A stretch of 64,000 nucleotides of DNA from Candidatus Celerinatantimonas neptuna (GCA_911810475.1 OU461276.1:1848001-1912000), one strand, 5' to 3'; shown: positions 1-8,961, counted from the stretch's first letter. Numbers and translations: made by a program. The notes: generated from the sequence alone by a model not told the origin.

Positions 1-794
1 AGCGACCGGTTCATCTGGCTCTCAGTTACGATGAAGAGCTTGGATGTCTGGGGGTTAAAGATCTGTTGATGCAGCTTCAGCAGCTTCAATGCGAGCCCTA
101 TTTGTGCATTGTCGGTGAGCCAACCTCGATGGATATAGCAACCGGGCATAAGGGTAAAACATCTTACCGGGCGCACTGCCATGGTGATGCGGCTCACTCT
201 TCACTGGCTCCTTTACATACCAATGCGGTGTATTTGGCCTGCGATATGATCGCGAAATTACGGGCGTTGCAAAACCATCTGATGGAAAAAGGAGCCCGTG
301 ATCCCAACTATGATGTTCCTTTTTCAACCGTTCATGTCGGGACAATTGACGGTGGCAGTGCACTAAATATTGTGCCCCAGGACTGTCAGTTTGAGTTCGA
401 GATCCGGCATTTGCCAGGTGATGATATTCAAGGTTATCTTCAGAGCTGGTTTGAACAGGCCCGTGCTTTAATTGCTGCGGCCCGCAAGGCGCACCCGGAT
501 ACGGCTGCATCGGTCTCATTTGAGTGTTTGACCGATTATCCGGGGCTGGATACGCCAGCTGATCATCGCTCGGTTCAACAGCTGGCCTCGCTTTCATCGT
601 CTTCAAAGAGGCTGGTTAAAGTGGCTTTTGGGAGTGAAGGGGGTTTGTTTGCTGAATATCTGTCTGCTCCGGTGGTCGTGTGTGGCCCGGGCTCCATCGC
701 ACAAGCCCATCAGCCGAATGAATTTGTCGCACTGGATCAGCTTGAACAGTGCGGTGCGCTATTAAACCAACTTGTCCGGTCTAGCTGTCTTTAA
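1..794 (+). CDS. argE: Acetylornithine deacetylase-like M20 peptidase (5' end missing)
   Basis: C-terminal part of an M20/ArgE-type metallohydrolase, which removes the acetyl group from N-acetylornithine or a related N-acylated amino acid in the cytoplasm. The frame is open from base 3 and enters with the residues SYDEELGCLG, the metal-ligand motif of this family (acidic pair DEE). GEPTSM and a dimerisation-type segment (GKTSYRAHCHGDAAHSS) follow. A late conserved histidine lies in GSIAQAHQPNEF near the end. About 264 residues are visible, so roughly the first third lies outside the window. The downstream dehydrogenase begins 10 bases after the stop. That spacing suggests one transcript and a role in catabolism of an acetylated amine as much as in arginine synthesis. 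The family is clear; the exact substrate is inferred. Confidence 0.85.
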   Translation, partial: RPVHLALSYDEELGCLGVKDLLMQLQQLQCEPYLCIVGEPTSMDIATGHKGKTSYRAHCHGDAAHSSLAPLHTNAVYLACDMIAKLRALQNHLMEKGARDPNYDVPFSTVHVGTIDGGSALNIVPQDCQFEFEIRHLPGDDIQGYLQSWFEQARALIAAARKAHPDTAASVSFECLTDYPGLDTPADHRSVQQLASLSSSSKRLVKVAFGSEGGLFAEYLSAPVVVCGPGSIAQAHQPNEFVALDQLEQCGALLNQLVRSSCL

Positions 795-804
795 CGGAGT
801 CATT

Positions 805-2274
805 ATGATCAATGCATCATTACAGCAACAGTTAACGAACCCATCGCTATTGTCTGATCAGGCATTTATTGGCGGCCATGGGTGTTTATCTTACGATCAG
901 TGCGAAATCGATGTGCTGAATCCATCCAATGGACAGGTGATTGCCAGCGTTCCGGATTTGAGTGATGTTCAGGTCGAAGAGTCTATTCAAATTGCAGAGC
1001 AGGCCTGGCTGCTCTGGAGAAACGTTGCTGCAACTGAGCGCTCTGATGTCCTGATGAAATGGTATCAGCTAATGCTCGACAATCAGGATGATCTGGCGTT
1101 AATTATGACTTGGGAACAGGGTAAACCTCTGGCTGAAGCAAAAGGAGAAATTGTCTATGCAGCCAGCTTTATTAAATGGTTTGCGCAGGAAGCGCGCCGG
1201 ATTACAGGGGATACATTAGCGAATCCATCAGCCGACCGGCGTCTGATGACCATCAAGCAGCCTGTCGGGGTTTGTGCTGCGATCACGCCCTGGAATTTTC
1301 CGGCAGCTATGATTACCCGAAAATGTGCCCCGGCGATTGCGGCAGGCTGTTCTATTATCGTGAAACCGGCTGATTTAACCCCGCTTTCGGCCCTGGCTCT
1401 TGGGGGGTTATCGCGCGAAGCCGGTATGCCTGATGGCCTGTTTAATGTGATTACCGGCGATGCGCCGCGAGTCGGTAAAATATTGACGGAAAGTGAGGTG
1501 GTCAGAAAAATCACCTTTACCGGCTCAACACGAGTGGGCAGCTTATTGATGGCGCAAAGTGCTCCGACGGTAAAAGGGTTAAGCCTTGAGTTAGGTGGTA
1601 ATGCACCTTTTATCGTCTTTGAAGATGCAGATATTGATCAGGCGGTTGATGCGCTGATGACCAGTAAATTTCGCAATGCCGGGCAAACCTGCGTATGTGC
1701 GAACCGCGTACTGGTTCACGATGCGCTCTACGATGAATTCTCTAAAGCATTGCAGGCTTCAGTTGCCAGATTAAACGTTGGTGACGGGCTTGAAGAGGGT
1801 GTCACGATTGGTCCGTTGATTAATTCAGCCGCTGTTCAAAAAGTGAAGCGTCATATCGACGATGCGCTGGCTAAAGGCGCAAAAATCATTCTGGGTGAGA
1901 TCCCGGATCGTGATTCACAGTTTGTGACGCCAACTATTTTGGGTGATGTCACAACAGATATGGTTGTGGCACAGGAAGAGACGTTTGGTCCGGTGGCTCC
2001 TTTATTCAGGTTTTGCAGCGAAGCGCAGGCGATTGAAATCGCCAACAGCACGCCTTTTGGTCTGGGGGCTTATTATTTTACCCAGAATCTGCAACGTGCC
2101 TGGCGGGTTGGGGAGGCTCTGGAGTTTGGGATGGTCGGCCTGAATACCGGGATTATTTCGATGGATGCGGCTCCGTTTGGTGGGGTTAAACGGTCCGGGC
2201 TCGGTCGTGAGGGTTCTCATCTTGGCATTGATGAATATCTGGAAGTAAAAACCTGGCACATGGGCGGGTTTTAG
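805..2274 (+). CDS. gabD: NAD(P)-dependent succinate-semialdehyde dehydrogenase family
   Basis: Aldehyde dehydrogenase of 489 residues that most resembles GabD, which oxidises succinate semialdehyde to succinate in GABA catabolism. The cofactor-site motif ITPWNFP, the catalytic glutamate in LELGGN (about residue 262) and the catalytic cysteine in NAGQTC (about residue 296) are all present, and the length is normal for the family. The ATG at 805 is chosen because a GGAG ribosome site sits at 796-799, directly after the stop of the ArgE-like gene. An in-frame TTG at 772 lies inside that gene and lacks such a site. An aminotransferase of the GabT class lies 1.2 kb downstream, supporting an omega-amino-acid pathway. 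A close semialdehyde such as glutarate semialdehyde cannot be excluded. Confidence 0.88.
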   Translation: MINASLQQQLTNPSLLSDQAFIGGHGCLSYDQCEIDVLNPSNGQVIASVPDLSDVQVEESIQIAEQAWLLWRNVAATERSDVLMKWYQLMLDNQDDLALIMTWEQGKPLAEAKGEIVYAASFIKWFAQEARRITGDTLANPSADRRLMTIKQPVGVCAAITPWNFPAAMITRKCAPAIAAGCSIIVKPADLTPLSALALGGLSREAGMPDGLFNVITGDAPRVGKILTESEVVRKITFTGSTRVGSLLMAQSAPTVKGLSLELGGNAPFIVFEDADIDQAVDALMTSKFRNAGQTCVCANRVLVHDALYDEFSKALQASVARLNVGDGLEEGVTIGPLINSAAVQKVKRHIDDALAKGAKIILGEIPDRDSQFVTPTILGDVTTDMVVAQEETFGPVAPLFRFCSEAQAIEIANSTPFGLGAYYFTQNLQRAWRVGEALEFGMVGLNTGIISMDAAPFGGVKRSGLGREGSHLGIDEYLEVKTWHMGGF

Positions 2275-2307
2275 TGCCAGCCCATCGTTTCCGATTTCAT
2301 TTTGCGC

Positions 2308-2328
2308 ACTCCCCTGCGGGGGAGTTTC
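2308..2328. terminator. Hairpin between convergent genes
   Basis: ACTCCCC and GGGGAGT form a perfect 7-bp GC-rich stem with a four-base loop (2308-2325), followed by TTC. It lies between the 3' ends of the dehydrogenase and the convergent 2H phosphoesterase gene. The T-tract is short, so termination efficiency is uncertain. Confidence 0.6.
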
Positions 2329-2373
2329 ATCTAAGATGAAGATCTGATGATTGCTCTTCCTGACGCACACTTG

Positions 2374-3066
2374 TCAAGCTAAAGGGACTGATGCTAACGG
2401 TTGGGTGTGATTTGCCTTTAGATACCAGTCATTAAAGACTAATTTCACTTGATTGACCGGATGAACGCCAAAATCAAATTCACGGTATTTTTTTAAACAT
2501 TCAAGTAACCTGTTTGTATCGCGCAATGGTGCTTTAAACCTTACGACGGTTGAGTGAGCGGTTGCAATGTTATATCTTGCATCCCGGCTCATGTGCAGGT
2601 GTGACTGACTAAATGCAACTTTGAGTTTTTCTCTTAAATCGGAGAGTAACTCATCCGGCATACGACCTTGCAAGAGTATGCAGCTAGGTGAGGCCGTGAC
2701 GCCTTTGAATTGGATTTCAAATGAGCCGGCATCTTTAACCGCTTCCTTAAAAATTTCAGCGTAATCCTGACCTTCACATTCTGACAAATGGTAATGTTCA
2801 AAGCAGGTAATGATGGTCAGAATCGTTAAATGCAGGTCAGTGACCGGAGGATAATATTGTTCAGGCTCTAAGGTTTTCACCCTCTGTAAAAAGTGTGATA
2901 CGTTGTTGACTAGTGGGGTGCTATCGCGCAGAAATGAGAGTGTTGTAATTCCTCTGCGAGTATCATTTGGGTGATCAATCAACGGGTCTGTTTGATACTG
3001 ACCTGTTTTTATAACCTGCTTGAAATTACGCCACATTTCATCGTATATATGCATTTCTTCGTTCAT
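2374..3066 (-). CDS. 2H phosphoesterase superfamily protein (2'-5' RNA ligase-like)
   Basis: A 230-residue cytoplasmic protein with the two His-x-Thr motifs that define the 2H phosphoesterase fold: HLT in the segment DLHLTIL (around residue 100) and HST in the segment TAHSTVVRF (around residue 168). Members hydrolyse or form 2',5' or cyclic phosphodiester bonds in RNA or nucleotides. The target cannot be read from the sequence. The gene stands alone on the minus strand between the catabolic genes, convergent with the dehydrogenase and divergent from the aminotransferase, so it may not belong to the same pathway. The start at 3066 was taken as the first methionine; a second one four codons in (MHIYDEMW) is possible. 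Confidence 0.7.
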   Translation of the reverse strand: MNEEMHIYDEMWRNFKQVIKTGQYQTDPLIDHPNDTRRGITTLSFLRDSTPLVNNVSHFLQRVKTLEPEQYYPPVTDLHLTILTIITCFEHYHLSECEGQDYAEIFKEAVKDAGSFEIQFKGVTASPSCILLQGRMPDELLSDLREKLKVAFSQSHLHMSRDARYNIATAHSTVVRFKAPLRDTNRLLECLKKYREFDFGVHPVNQVKLVFNDWYLKANHTQPLASVPLA

Positions 3067-3520
3067 CTGGGAATCATCTCAAATAATGGGGATATCTATG
3101 TCTAATGCTGTTTTAAAGGATTTCTACGACAATCAGCCTATAATCACTCAGGCATAGACACATCGTTACATCATGAAGCGTCAGATCAATGGGGTCAGTG
3201 GGTTCTGTCACAAAGCCAAAGAATCAGAGTCATTTACTTGATGTCCCTTCCTTTAACTTAAACCGGCATGCGTGAAATTACAGAAAGCAGCCCGGTTTTC
3301 TTTCTTTTTAAAGCTCTTTCCATCGGCATCGGGCAGTGTTTATCTTTTTATTCGTAGGGTTTTTCCGGTCCGTTTACCTTTTGCCATAAAAACCTGCCGT
3401 TTCTGCCTTTAAAAACAGTGAAATGTATATTTAATCACCAAAAATTAAGCGTTCTACGCTGAGTGAACATGTTAATTTTCTTTATAAGACTCGCGGTTTT
3501 ATAACGATATAAAAGGTAAC
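3067..3520. other. 454-bp divergent intergenic region
   Basis: Separates the divergent 2H phosphoesterase and aminotransferase genes and should hold both promoters. No gene of useful length is seen; the best short reading frame (from about 3099) has only 19 codons. An inverted pair AAACCGG (3260-3266) / CCGGTTT (3292-3298), followed by a pyrimidine-rich run, looks like a weak long-loop terminator or attenuator. The last 100 bases are AT-rich, as expected for the aminotransferase promoter. Confidence 0.4.
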
Positions 3521-4819
3521 ATGATGAACTCAGACAATACCCGCTCGAAAATACTCTTTGAAGAAAAACAACACCATGTTCCCAAAGGGTTGGTCAATGC
3601 GCATCCGATCGCATTGGATCATGCTCTTGGGGCTGAATTGTGGGATGTCGATGGTCGGCGTTATCTGGATTTCGTCGGAGGGATCGGGGTGCTCAATACC
3701 GGACATAACCATCCTGAGGTTGTCGATGCTGTGCGCTCTCAGCTTGAAAAGGTCACTCATGGTTGTGCTCAGGTAACCGTTTATGAGCCCTACCTTGAGG
3801 TCGCCCGTAAACTTAATGCTCTGATTGGGCAGGGTGAACATTATAAGACAGTATTGCTTTCATCAGGCGCAGAAGCGGTTGAAAATGCCGTGAAAATTGC
3901 CCGGGGTTATACCAACCGGCCTGCGGTGATCTCATTTAAAGGGGGGTTTCACGGACGAACGCTGTTGGGCAGTACCTTAACCGGGATGAGTTCACCGTAT
4001 AAACAAAATTTTGGGCCGATGGCGGGTGAAATTTACCATGCAACCTATCCGAATGCTTTTCGCCATGTCAGTGTGGATGATGCGCTGGCTTCTATTGAGG
4101 CTATTTTCCAGTCGCAGGTCACCCCTGATCGTGTTGCCGCCATTATTGTCGAATCGGTTCAGGGCGATGGTGGCTTTCTTGCAGCTCCCAAGGCATTCCT
4201 TCAACAACTCCGTTCGTTGGCGACACAATACGGTATTGTGCTGATTCTTGATGAAATTCAGGCCGGATTTGGCCGGACAGGGAAAATGTTTGGTTATCAG
4301 CACGCGGATATTGTTCCTGATTTAGTCACGTGTGCCAAGAGCTTAGCCGGTGGCTTTCCTTTGTCGGCAGTTACCGGAAAAGCTGAAATTATGGATGGTC
4401 CTCGTCCTGGTGGATTGGGCGGAACGTATGGTGGTAATGCCGTTGCTTGTGCCGCAGCTTCTGCGGTCATTGATTTGTATACCCGGGACGATTTTCTTCT
4501 GACTCTGGCCTGTCAGCGAGGGGACTACTTTAAGCAAGGATTAACCGCATTGCAGCAGCAGTTTAAACCGATAGCTGATGTGCGAGGTGTTGGTTTTATG
4601 CTGGCAATTGAGATTTGTGATCTAAGTGATTCACCCAAAGTGAATGAAGCACTGGCGCAGTCGCTAATTGCGGCTTGTCGTGATCAGGGACTATTGGTGA
4701 TTAAGTGTGGTACGGGGCGTAATGTCATTCGTTTTCTGCCGCCGGTCAATATCAGTGAGGCATTGCTCGATGAAGCGTTAGCTATGCTCAAAAGTGCTTG
4801 TCAGGCTGTGTTGGCTTGA
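3521..4819 (+). CDS. gabT: Class III aminotransferase, GABA aminotransferase-like
   Basis: A PLP-dependent fold-type I, class III omega-aminotransferase of 432 residues, the usual length for GabT and related 4-aminobutyrate, 5-aminovalerate or diaminobutyrate transaminases. The motif LDEIQAGFGRTG carries the PLP-ring aspartate (about residue 244), and TCAKSLAGGFPLSA carries the Schiff-base lysine (about residue 273). SSGAEAVENAVKIAR binds the cofactor phosphate. Two consecutive ATG codons (3521 and 3524) follow an AAAGG ribosome site. With the dehydrogenase at 805-2274 it would turn an omega-amino acid into a dicarboxylate. The Lrp-type gene downstream is the likely regulator. Donor specificity is inferred only. 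Confidence 0.85.
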   Translation: MMNSDNTRSKILFEEKQHHVPKGLVNAHPIALDHALGAELWDVDGRRYLDFVGGIGVLNTGHNHPEVVDAVRSQLEKVTHGCAQVTVYEPYLEVARKLNALIGQGEHYKTVLLSSGAEAVENAVKIARGYTNRPAVISFKGGFHGRTLLGSTLTGMSSPYKQNFGPMAGEIYHATYPNAFRHVSVDDALASIEAIFQSQVTPDRVAAIIVESVQGDGGFLAAPKAFLQQLRSLATQYGIVLILDEIQAGFGRTGKMFGYQHADIVPDLVTCAKSLAGGFPLSAVTGKAEIMDGPRPGGLGGTYGGNAVACAAASAVIDLYTRDDFLLTLACQRGDYFKQGLTALQQQFKPIADVRGVGFMLAIEICDLSDSPKVNEALAQSLIAACRDQGLLVIKCGTGRNVIRFLPPVNISEALLDEALAMLKSACQAVLA

Positions 4820-4846
4820 TTGTTGATTTAGATCAAATGTAGTGCA

Positions 4847-4870
4847 ATTTGTGCACAACTGTGCACAAAT
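4847..4870. promoter_or_regulatory. 24-bp palindromic operator candidate
   Basis: Two 11-base arms, ATTTGTGCACA and TGTGCACAAAT, are exact reverse complements separated by two bases. The site lies between the aminotransferase stop and the AGAGGAGG ribosome site of the HAD-like gene. The symmetry and placement fit a dimeric repressor or activator, possibly the nearby Lrp/AsnC protein. Which protein binds is not known. Confidence 0.55.
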
Positions 4871-4887
4871 AAGAGGAGGACGAGCCA

Positions 4888-5538
4888 TTGGATATCACTC
4901 AATACGACACGATTGTGATTGATTGTGATGGAATTCTAATCAATCATGCACAGGGAATTTTGACCAATATTTATGAATTGCAGCAGGATCTACCGCAGAA
5001 TATTGCTTATCGAAACGATTTGATACAGCGTTATTTTGAGCATTATTATGGTCTGTCCGATTCCATCTCTGAAAATGGCTTTTGTGCCTCCCACTGCTTT
5101 GCTTTTCAACAGGTGATGAAACATCTTTCTGTTCGCACTAATTGGCGCGAGGCTTTACGCTTTGCCCGTTCGGTAAATGACTGGCCTGTATTTGAAGATG
5201 CGTATGGAGCACTGCACTATCTGAGAAAATTTTTTCATGTGCTAGTCCGCTGTGACCGGGAGCCGGAAGATGTGCCATCTATCGTTGATAAATTTAATAT
5301 AAATCATAGAGATATAATCATCCGAACTCCCGGCGAAGATGCGATCAAATCGGCGATTGTAAGGCTGGGTCAAAGCGCTGATACCTGTTTACATCTGACA
5401 TCGCCTTTTTTAGCGCCGTTGTCCTCGTTTGAAAATATTCAGATCATCAGACGAAATGACCCGGCTTATGAGTCTGATGATTCGTTAGCGAGGGTTGTGA
5501 TGGAGCATCAGAGCCACCTTAGACATTCGTGGCATTGA
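4888..5538 (+). CDS. HAD-like protein with degenerate catalytic motifs
   Basis: A 216-residue protein whose N-terminus reads IDCDGIL, matching HAD motif I (nucleophile D and general acid D). The rest is weak: the motif II region reads LVRCDRE instead of a strand ending in Ser/Thr, and no clear motif III lysine or motif IV acidic pair is seen. It may be an inactive or divergent haloacid-dehalogenase-type hydrolase. TTG at 4888 is the start because a very strong AGAGGAGG site sits 8 bases upstream and the HAD strand begins immediately after; no ATG fits. It lies just after the aminotransferase and is probably co-regulated through the palindrome before it. The substrate is unknown. Confidence 0.6.
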   Translation: MDITQYDTIVIDCDGILINHAQGILTNIYELQQDLPQNIAYRNDLIQRYFEHYYGLSDSISENGFCASHCFAFQQVMKHLSVRTNWREALRFARSVNDWPVFEDAYGALHYLRKFFHVLVRCDREPEDVPSIVDKFNINHRDIIIRTPGEDAIKSAIVRLGQSADTCLHLTSPFLAPLSSFENIQIIRRNDPAYESDDSLARVVMEHQSHLRHSWH

Positions 5539-5677
5539 TTATGCTAGATCCATCTGCTGTTGGCTTATCCACTTCATCAAATATATAGGTGACTGTTGTG
5601 CAGTAGATGCTGTTGCATCGGTGTTTGGCCAATGGATCTTTATTATCTACCCACATTTGCAGATTGAGGATCTTTTT

Positions 5678-6178
5678 ATGGACTCAGATATGAGACTTGA
5701 CCGTATCGATATCAACATACTGACTCAGTTGCAGAAAAATGGGCGAATGACTAATGTGAAGCTGGCCGATGCGGTTGGGTTATCGGCAAGCCCCTGTTTA
5801 CAGCGTGTAAAGCGACTCGAACGAAGCGGATTTATTCAGAACTATAAAGCGTTTTTAAATTTGGCTAAGATTGCCGAATATGTCACGGTTTATACCGAAG
5901 TGTATATCAATGGTCATAAGCGGGAAGATTTTATCAAGTTTGAAAACAGTATGAAAAAGGTTGATGAAGTGATGGAATGTCATCTCATCAGTGGTGGGTA
6001 TGATTATCTTGTCCGTTTTGTAACCCGTAATATTGCCCATTATCAAGAAGTGATTGAGGGGCTGGTGGACAGTAATATCGGCATATCCAAATACTTTAGT
6101 TATATTGTGATTAAATCACCGGTGGTGAAAGAAGATATGCCATTGCAGATTCTGATTGAACCGCGCAGAGCCTGCTGA
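5678..6178 (+). CDS. Lrp/AsnC family transcriptional regulator
   Basis: A 166-residue DNA-binding regulator. The N-terminal winged helix-turn-helix (LDRIDINILTQLQ through the recognition region SASPCLQRVKRLE) is followed by a C-terminal RAM/AsnC ligand domain with the typical HLISGGYDYLVR core. Such proteins form octamers that sense amino acids. Start at ATG 5678, preceded by a GAGGA site; the frame is open further upstream but the extension does not look like the family. It sits in the middle of the aminotransferase/dehydrogenase cluster, so it probably controls these genes in response to their substrate. That link is inferred from position. Confidence 0.88.
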   Translation: MDSDMRLDRIDINILTQLQKNGRMTNVKLADAVGLSASPCLQRVKRLERSGFIQNYKAFLNLAKIAEYVTVYTEVYINGHKREDFIKFENSMKKVDEVMECHLISGGYDYLVRFVTRNIAHYQEVIEGLVDSNIGISKYFSYIVIKSPVVKEDMPLQILIEPRRAC

Positions 6179-6213
6179 GGTGATTCCCCGCAGGCACGCT
6201 TTGGCTTTCAGTG

Positions 6214-7080
6214 TTATCCCAATGCCTGAGTAACCAGTGCATACTGGGTTAAGGGACCTTGGGTTTTTGGTTGGGTCCCTTTAACCATTTGGCTGACGGT
6301 GTCGACCTTATTTAATCCAAATTGGGTGAGGGATTCACCAATGCGTGAATATTGATTGTTGATATCAAGGCGCACAAATTGCTGGTCACACTGGGTTAAA
6401 TGCCGGGCGATTAAGGCCAGTGCGTTTTCCTGGTGATCGGCAATGACAGGGCCGATGCTATAACCTCTGCCAAAGGCCCGTAACATGGCAAGCCCGGTTA
6501 CCTGGCCATTGTTTTCTGTCACCAGTATCCGCGTGGATTGTTTTGCTAATTTTTGCGCGATAGCAGTGCGATCCATCCCTGTGGACCCGTTCATAAGCGT
6601 TTGGATAATGCCTGATTCTTCACTTTTAAGCTCCCTAATAACGGTGCTATCTTTTGGGCTTAGCGCAGGGATAAGACGGCTGTCGATATGATTCTGGTAT
6701 TGTTCGATTTTGGTGTACTCGTTGAACCCAAGCTTTTGGTAGAGCGGTTTACCCATTTCTGTAGCGGTCAGAAAAAAATGAGTATCGGGCTCGGCTTTTG
6801 ACATGATTTCATTCATGATGCGACGCCCTAACCCTTGTCCCTGAAAGGCATCATCGATCACGATTAACCCCACGCTGGCATAGTTTCCCTGCTGAACCAG
6901 GCAGGCTGTGCCGATTATTTGATGGTCCACTTTCATGACCAGAGAAGGGCCGAGTGAACTAATCTGTTGCCAGTCCTGACGGGTATGTGGCCAGTGCAGG
7001 GCCTGCGTCATGGCGTGGGCTGTTGCGATATCTTGTTCGTCCATGGGACGGATCGTGATATTTTCAGAGGCTACTTTCAT
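6214..7080 (-). CDS. GNAT N-acetyltransferase, two-domain (YitH/HdeA-type)
   Basis: A 288-residue protein. Residues 1 to about 135 form a GNAT fold: the acetyl-CoA pyrophosphate loop is in GQGLGRRIM, and LYQKLGF is the typical late helix. The remaining half matches the second domain found in Acetyltransf_18/YitH-like proteins (AMLRAFGRGYSIGPVIAD). It could acetylate an amine or amino acid handled by this cluster, which also holds an N-acyl deacetylase, but the substrate is not visible. It is transcribed divergently from the second aldehyde dehydrogenase and convergently with the Lrp gene. Confidence 0.75.
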   Translation of the reverse strand: MKVASENITIRPMDEQDIATAHAMTQALHWPHTRQDWQQISSLGPSLVMKVDHQIIGTACLVQQGNYASVGLIVIDDAFQGQGLGRRIMNEIMSKAEPDTHFFLTATEMGKPLYQKLGFNEYTKIEQYQNHIDSRLIPALSPKDSTVIRELKSEESGIIQTLMNGSTGMDRTAIAQKLAKQSTRILVTENNGQVTGLAMLRAFGRGYSIGPVIADHQENALALIARHLTQCDQQFVRLDINNQYSRIGESLTQFGLNKVDTVSQMVKGTQPKTQGPLTQYALVTQALG

Positions 7081-7292
7081 CGTGATGGTATCCCTTGCTC
7101 TTGTTGTGGCAGGGGGACAGTTATTTCATAAGTACAAATGTAAGACAATAGTCCTAACAGAGAACGATAGATCACGCTGTCAGGCATCATGAAAAAGCAT
7201 ACACCTGCCGAATTGCCAGTCGATGTTAGCACCACCTGCCGGGTGAGTTTTATTACCATGGAATGTAAATTCATTTTCAGGATCATCTTCGT

Positions 7293-8759
7293 ATGGATTG
7301 GTATAACCCGTTAGAAATCAGCATTCCTCAAGGGCACTTTATCGATGGGAAGCTGATGTCATTTCACGATGATACGTCGGTTGATGTGACTTGCCCGTCA
7401 AACGGACAAACTTATGCAACACTTTCTTGTGCCAGCTCCCGGACTGTGGAATCGGCGGTTACCCTGGCACATCAGGCGCATCAAACCAGTCATTGGGCTT
7501 CAATGGCTCCGCGCGAGCGATCAAAAATTTTGTTTCACTGGGCCAATTTAATTGAACAGGATCAGCTGTATCTGGCGCAGCTTGAATCACTGGGATCCAG
7601 CCGGCCCTATCATGAGGTGTTGCAATGGGACATTCCCTATGTTGTTGATTGTCTGAAATTTTTTGCGGAGCTCACCGATAAACATGGCGGGTATATTGGT
7701 GCGACCCGTCAGGAGAGCTTAGGGATGGTGATCAGTCAGCCATATGGTGTTGTGGGTGCGATTACCCCATGGAATTTTCCCATGAGTATGCTGATGTGGA
7801 AGGTCGGCCCGGCTCTTGCTGCCGGAAATGCCGTTGTGTTAAAGCCATCAGAGCTGACTCCTTTTACCAGTGTCCATCTGGCGAAACTGGCGGTAGATGC
7901 CGGCATTCCAGAAAATATATTGAATGTGGTTCAGGGAGATGGCCGCAGTGTTGGTCAAGAGATATGCAAACATCCACGCGTTGGTAAAGTGACCTTTACC
8001 GGCTCAACCACAACGGGTGCGCAGATTATGGCTACCTGTGCTAAAGCTGGGCCAAAGCCTTCAACATTAGAGCTCGGTGGAAAGAGCCCGCAGATTGTAT
8101 TTGAAGATGCAGATATTGAAAAAACGGCATTGATGGTTGCTAAAGCCATTACCGGAAATGCCGGGCAGGTGTGTGTGTCAGGCTCAAGACTGGTGATTCA
8201 TCATTCTATTGCTGAGCCGTTCGCACAGCGGGTTATCAGTCACTTTAAGCAGCTTAAAATGGGTTATACCTGGGATCAGGAGACGACTTTGCCTGCGATT
8301 ATTTCAGCACATCAGGCTGCCCGGATCGCCTCGATCGTACAACAAAGTATTTCTGAAGGCGCTACATTACTGTGTGGTGGTGAACTGGTGGAGCAGGGCG
8401 GTGCGTTTTATGCGCCGACGCTATTGGCTGTGGAGGATTCTCAAAACTGTGCTGTTCAGCAGGAGATTTTTGGTCCGGTACTCACGATGCAAACGTTTGA
8501 TAGTGATGAACAGGCATGGCAGCTGGCAAGCCATGAGACCTATGGTTTAGCTGCCGGGATCCACACGCAGGATATCAGCCGGGCGTTAAGAGGCATGCGG
8601 AAGATTGATGCCGGTTCCATCTGGATTAACCGTTATGGTCGATCGTTTGATCACATCATTCCGACCGGTGGATTTAAACACTCCGGGGTTGGTAAAGACA
8701 TTGGTGTGGAAGCGTTTCAGGCCAATTTGAGAACGAAAAGTGTGCTTATTGACTTTTAA
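7293..8759 (+). CDS. NAD(P)-dependent aldehyde dehydrogenase
   Basis: Full-length class I/II aldehyde dehydrogenase of 488 residues. It has ITPWNFP at the cofactor site, the general-base glutamate in LELGGKSPQ (about residue 260) and the catalytic cysteine in NAGQVCVSG (about residue 294). It resembles dehydrogenases for aminoaldehydes and betaine aldehyde (PuuC/BetB-like), which would suit polyamine catabolism together with the aminotransferase at 3521. Start ATG is 9 bases after AGGA. It is well separated from the first dehydrogenase (about 5 kb) and divergent in sequence, so it is not a recent duplicate. Substrate assignment is inference. Confidence 0.85.
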   Translation: MDWYNPLEISIPQGHFIDGKLMSFHDDTSVDVTCPSNGQTYATLSCASSRTVESAVTLAHQAHQTSHWASMAPRERSKILFHWANLIEQDQLYLAQLESLGSSRPYHEVLQWDIPYVVDCLKFFAELTDKHGGYIGATRQESLGMVISQPYGVVGAITPWNFPMSMLMWKVGPALAAGNAVVLKPSELTPFTSVHLAKLAVDAGIPENILNVVQGDGRSVGQEICKHPRVGKVTFTGSTTTGAQIMATCAKAGPKPSTLELGGKSPQIVFEDADIEKTALMVAKAITGNAGQVCVSGSRLVIHHSIAEPFAQRVISHFKQLKMGYTWDQETTLPAIISAHQAARIASIVQQSISEGATLLCGGELVEQGGAFYAPTLLAVEDSQNCAVQQEIFGPVLTMQTFDSDEQAWQLASHETYGLAAGIHTQDISRALRGMRKIDAGSIWINRYGRSFDHIIPTGGFKHSGVGKDIGVEAFQANLRTKSVLIDF

Positions 8760-8828
8760 TCTTGCCCATTTATTCGGCGTCAGGTTCTGATTGGTGTAGA
8801 GGGTTATATCATCAGGACCGGCTTTTTC

Positions 8829-8919
8829 TAAATAACCTCAACTCGGGATAAGAAGTCACAATGAATAACGATTAATCCTTATCAGAAAAGGCTCTATTAT
8901 CCCGAGTCGAGGTTAAATA
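8829..8919. repeat. Small inverted-repeat element with possible 6-bp target duplication
   Basis: The 19-base arms at 8833-8851 and 8897-8915 are inverted repeats with one mismatch (core CCTCAACTCGGGATAA). They enclose about 45 bases and are flanked by a direct TAAATA at 8829-8834 and 8914-8919. This looks like a MITE or the fused ends of a lost insertion sequence. A near-identical single arm occurs at 45052-45068. A plain terminator hairpin for the dehydrogenase gene is the alternative. Confidence 0.5.
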
Positions 8920-8961
8920 AACCGCAAAAGCTTAAAAACTATCGTCAGACGTCAACGCCTC

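Noticed and set aside
772-804. TTG start for the gabD-like gene
   Set aside because: It lies inside the upstream gene and lacks a ribosome site; ATG 805 has GGAG at the right distance.
3099-3158. 19-codon reading frame starting MSNAVLKDFYDN
   Set aside because: Too short, no partner or convincing ribosome site; probably chance.
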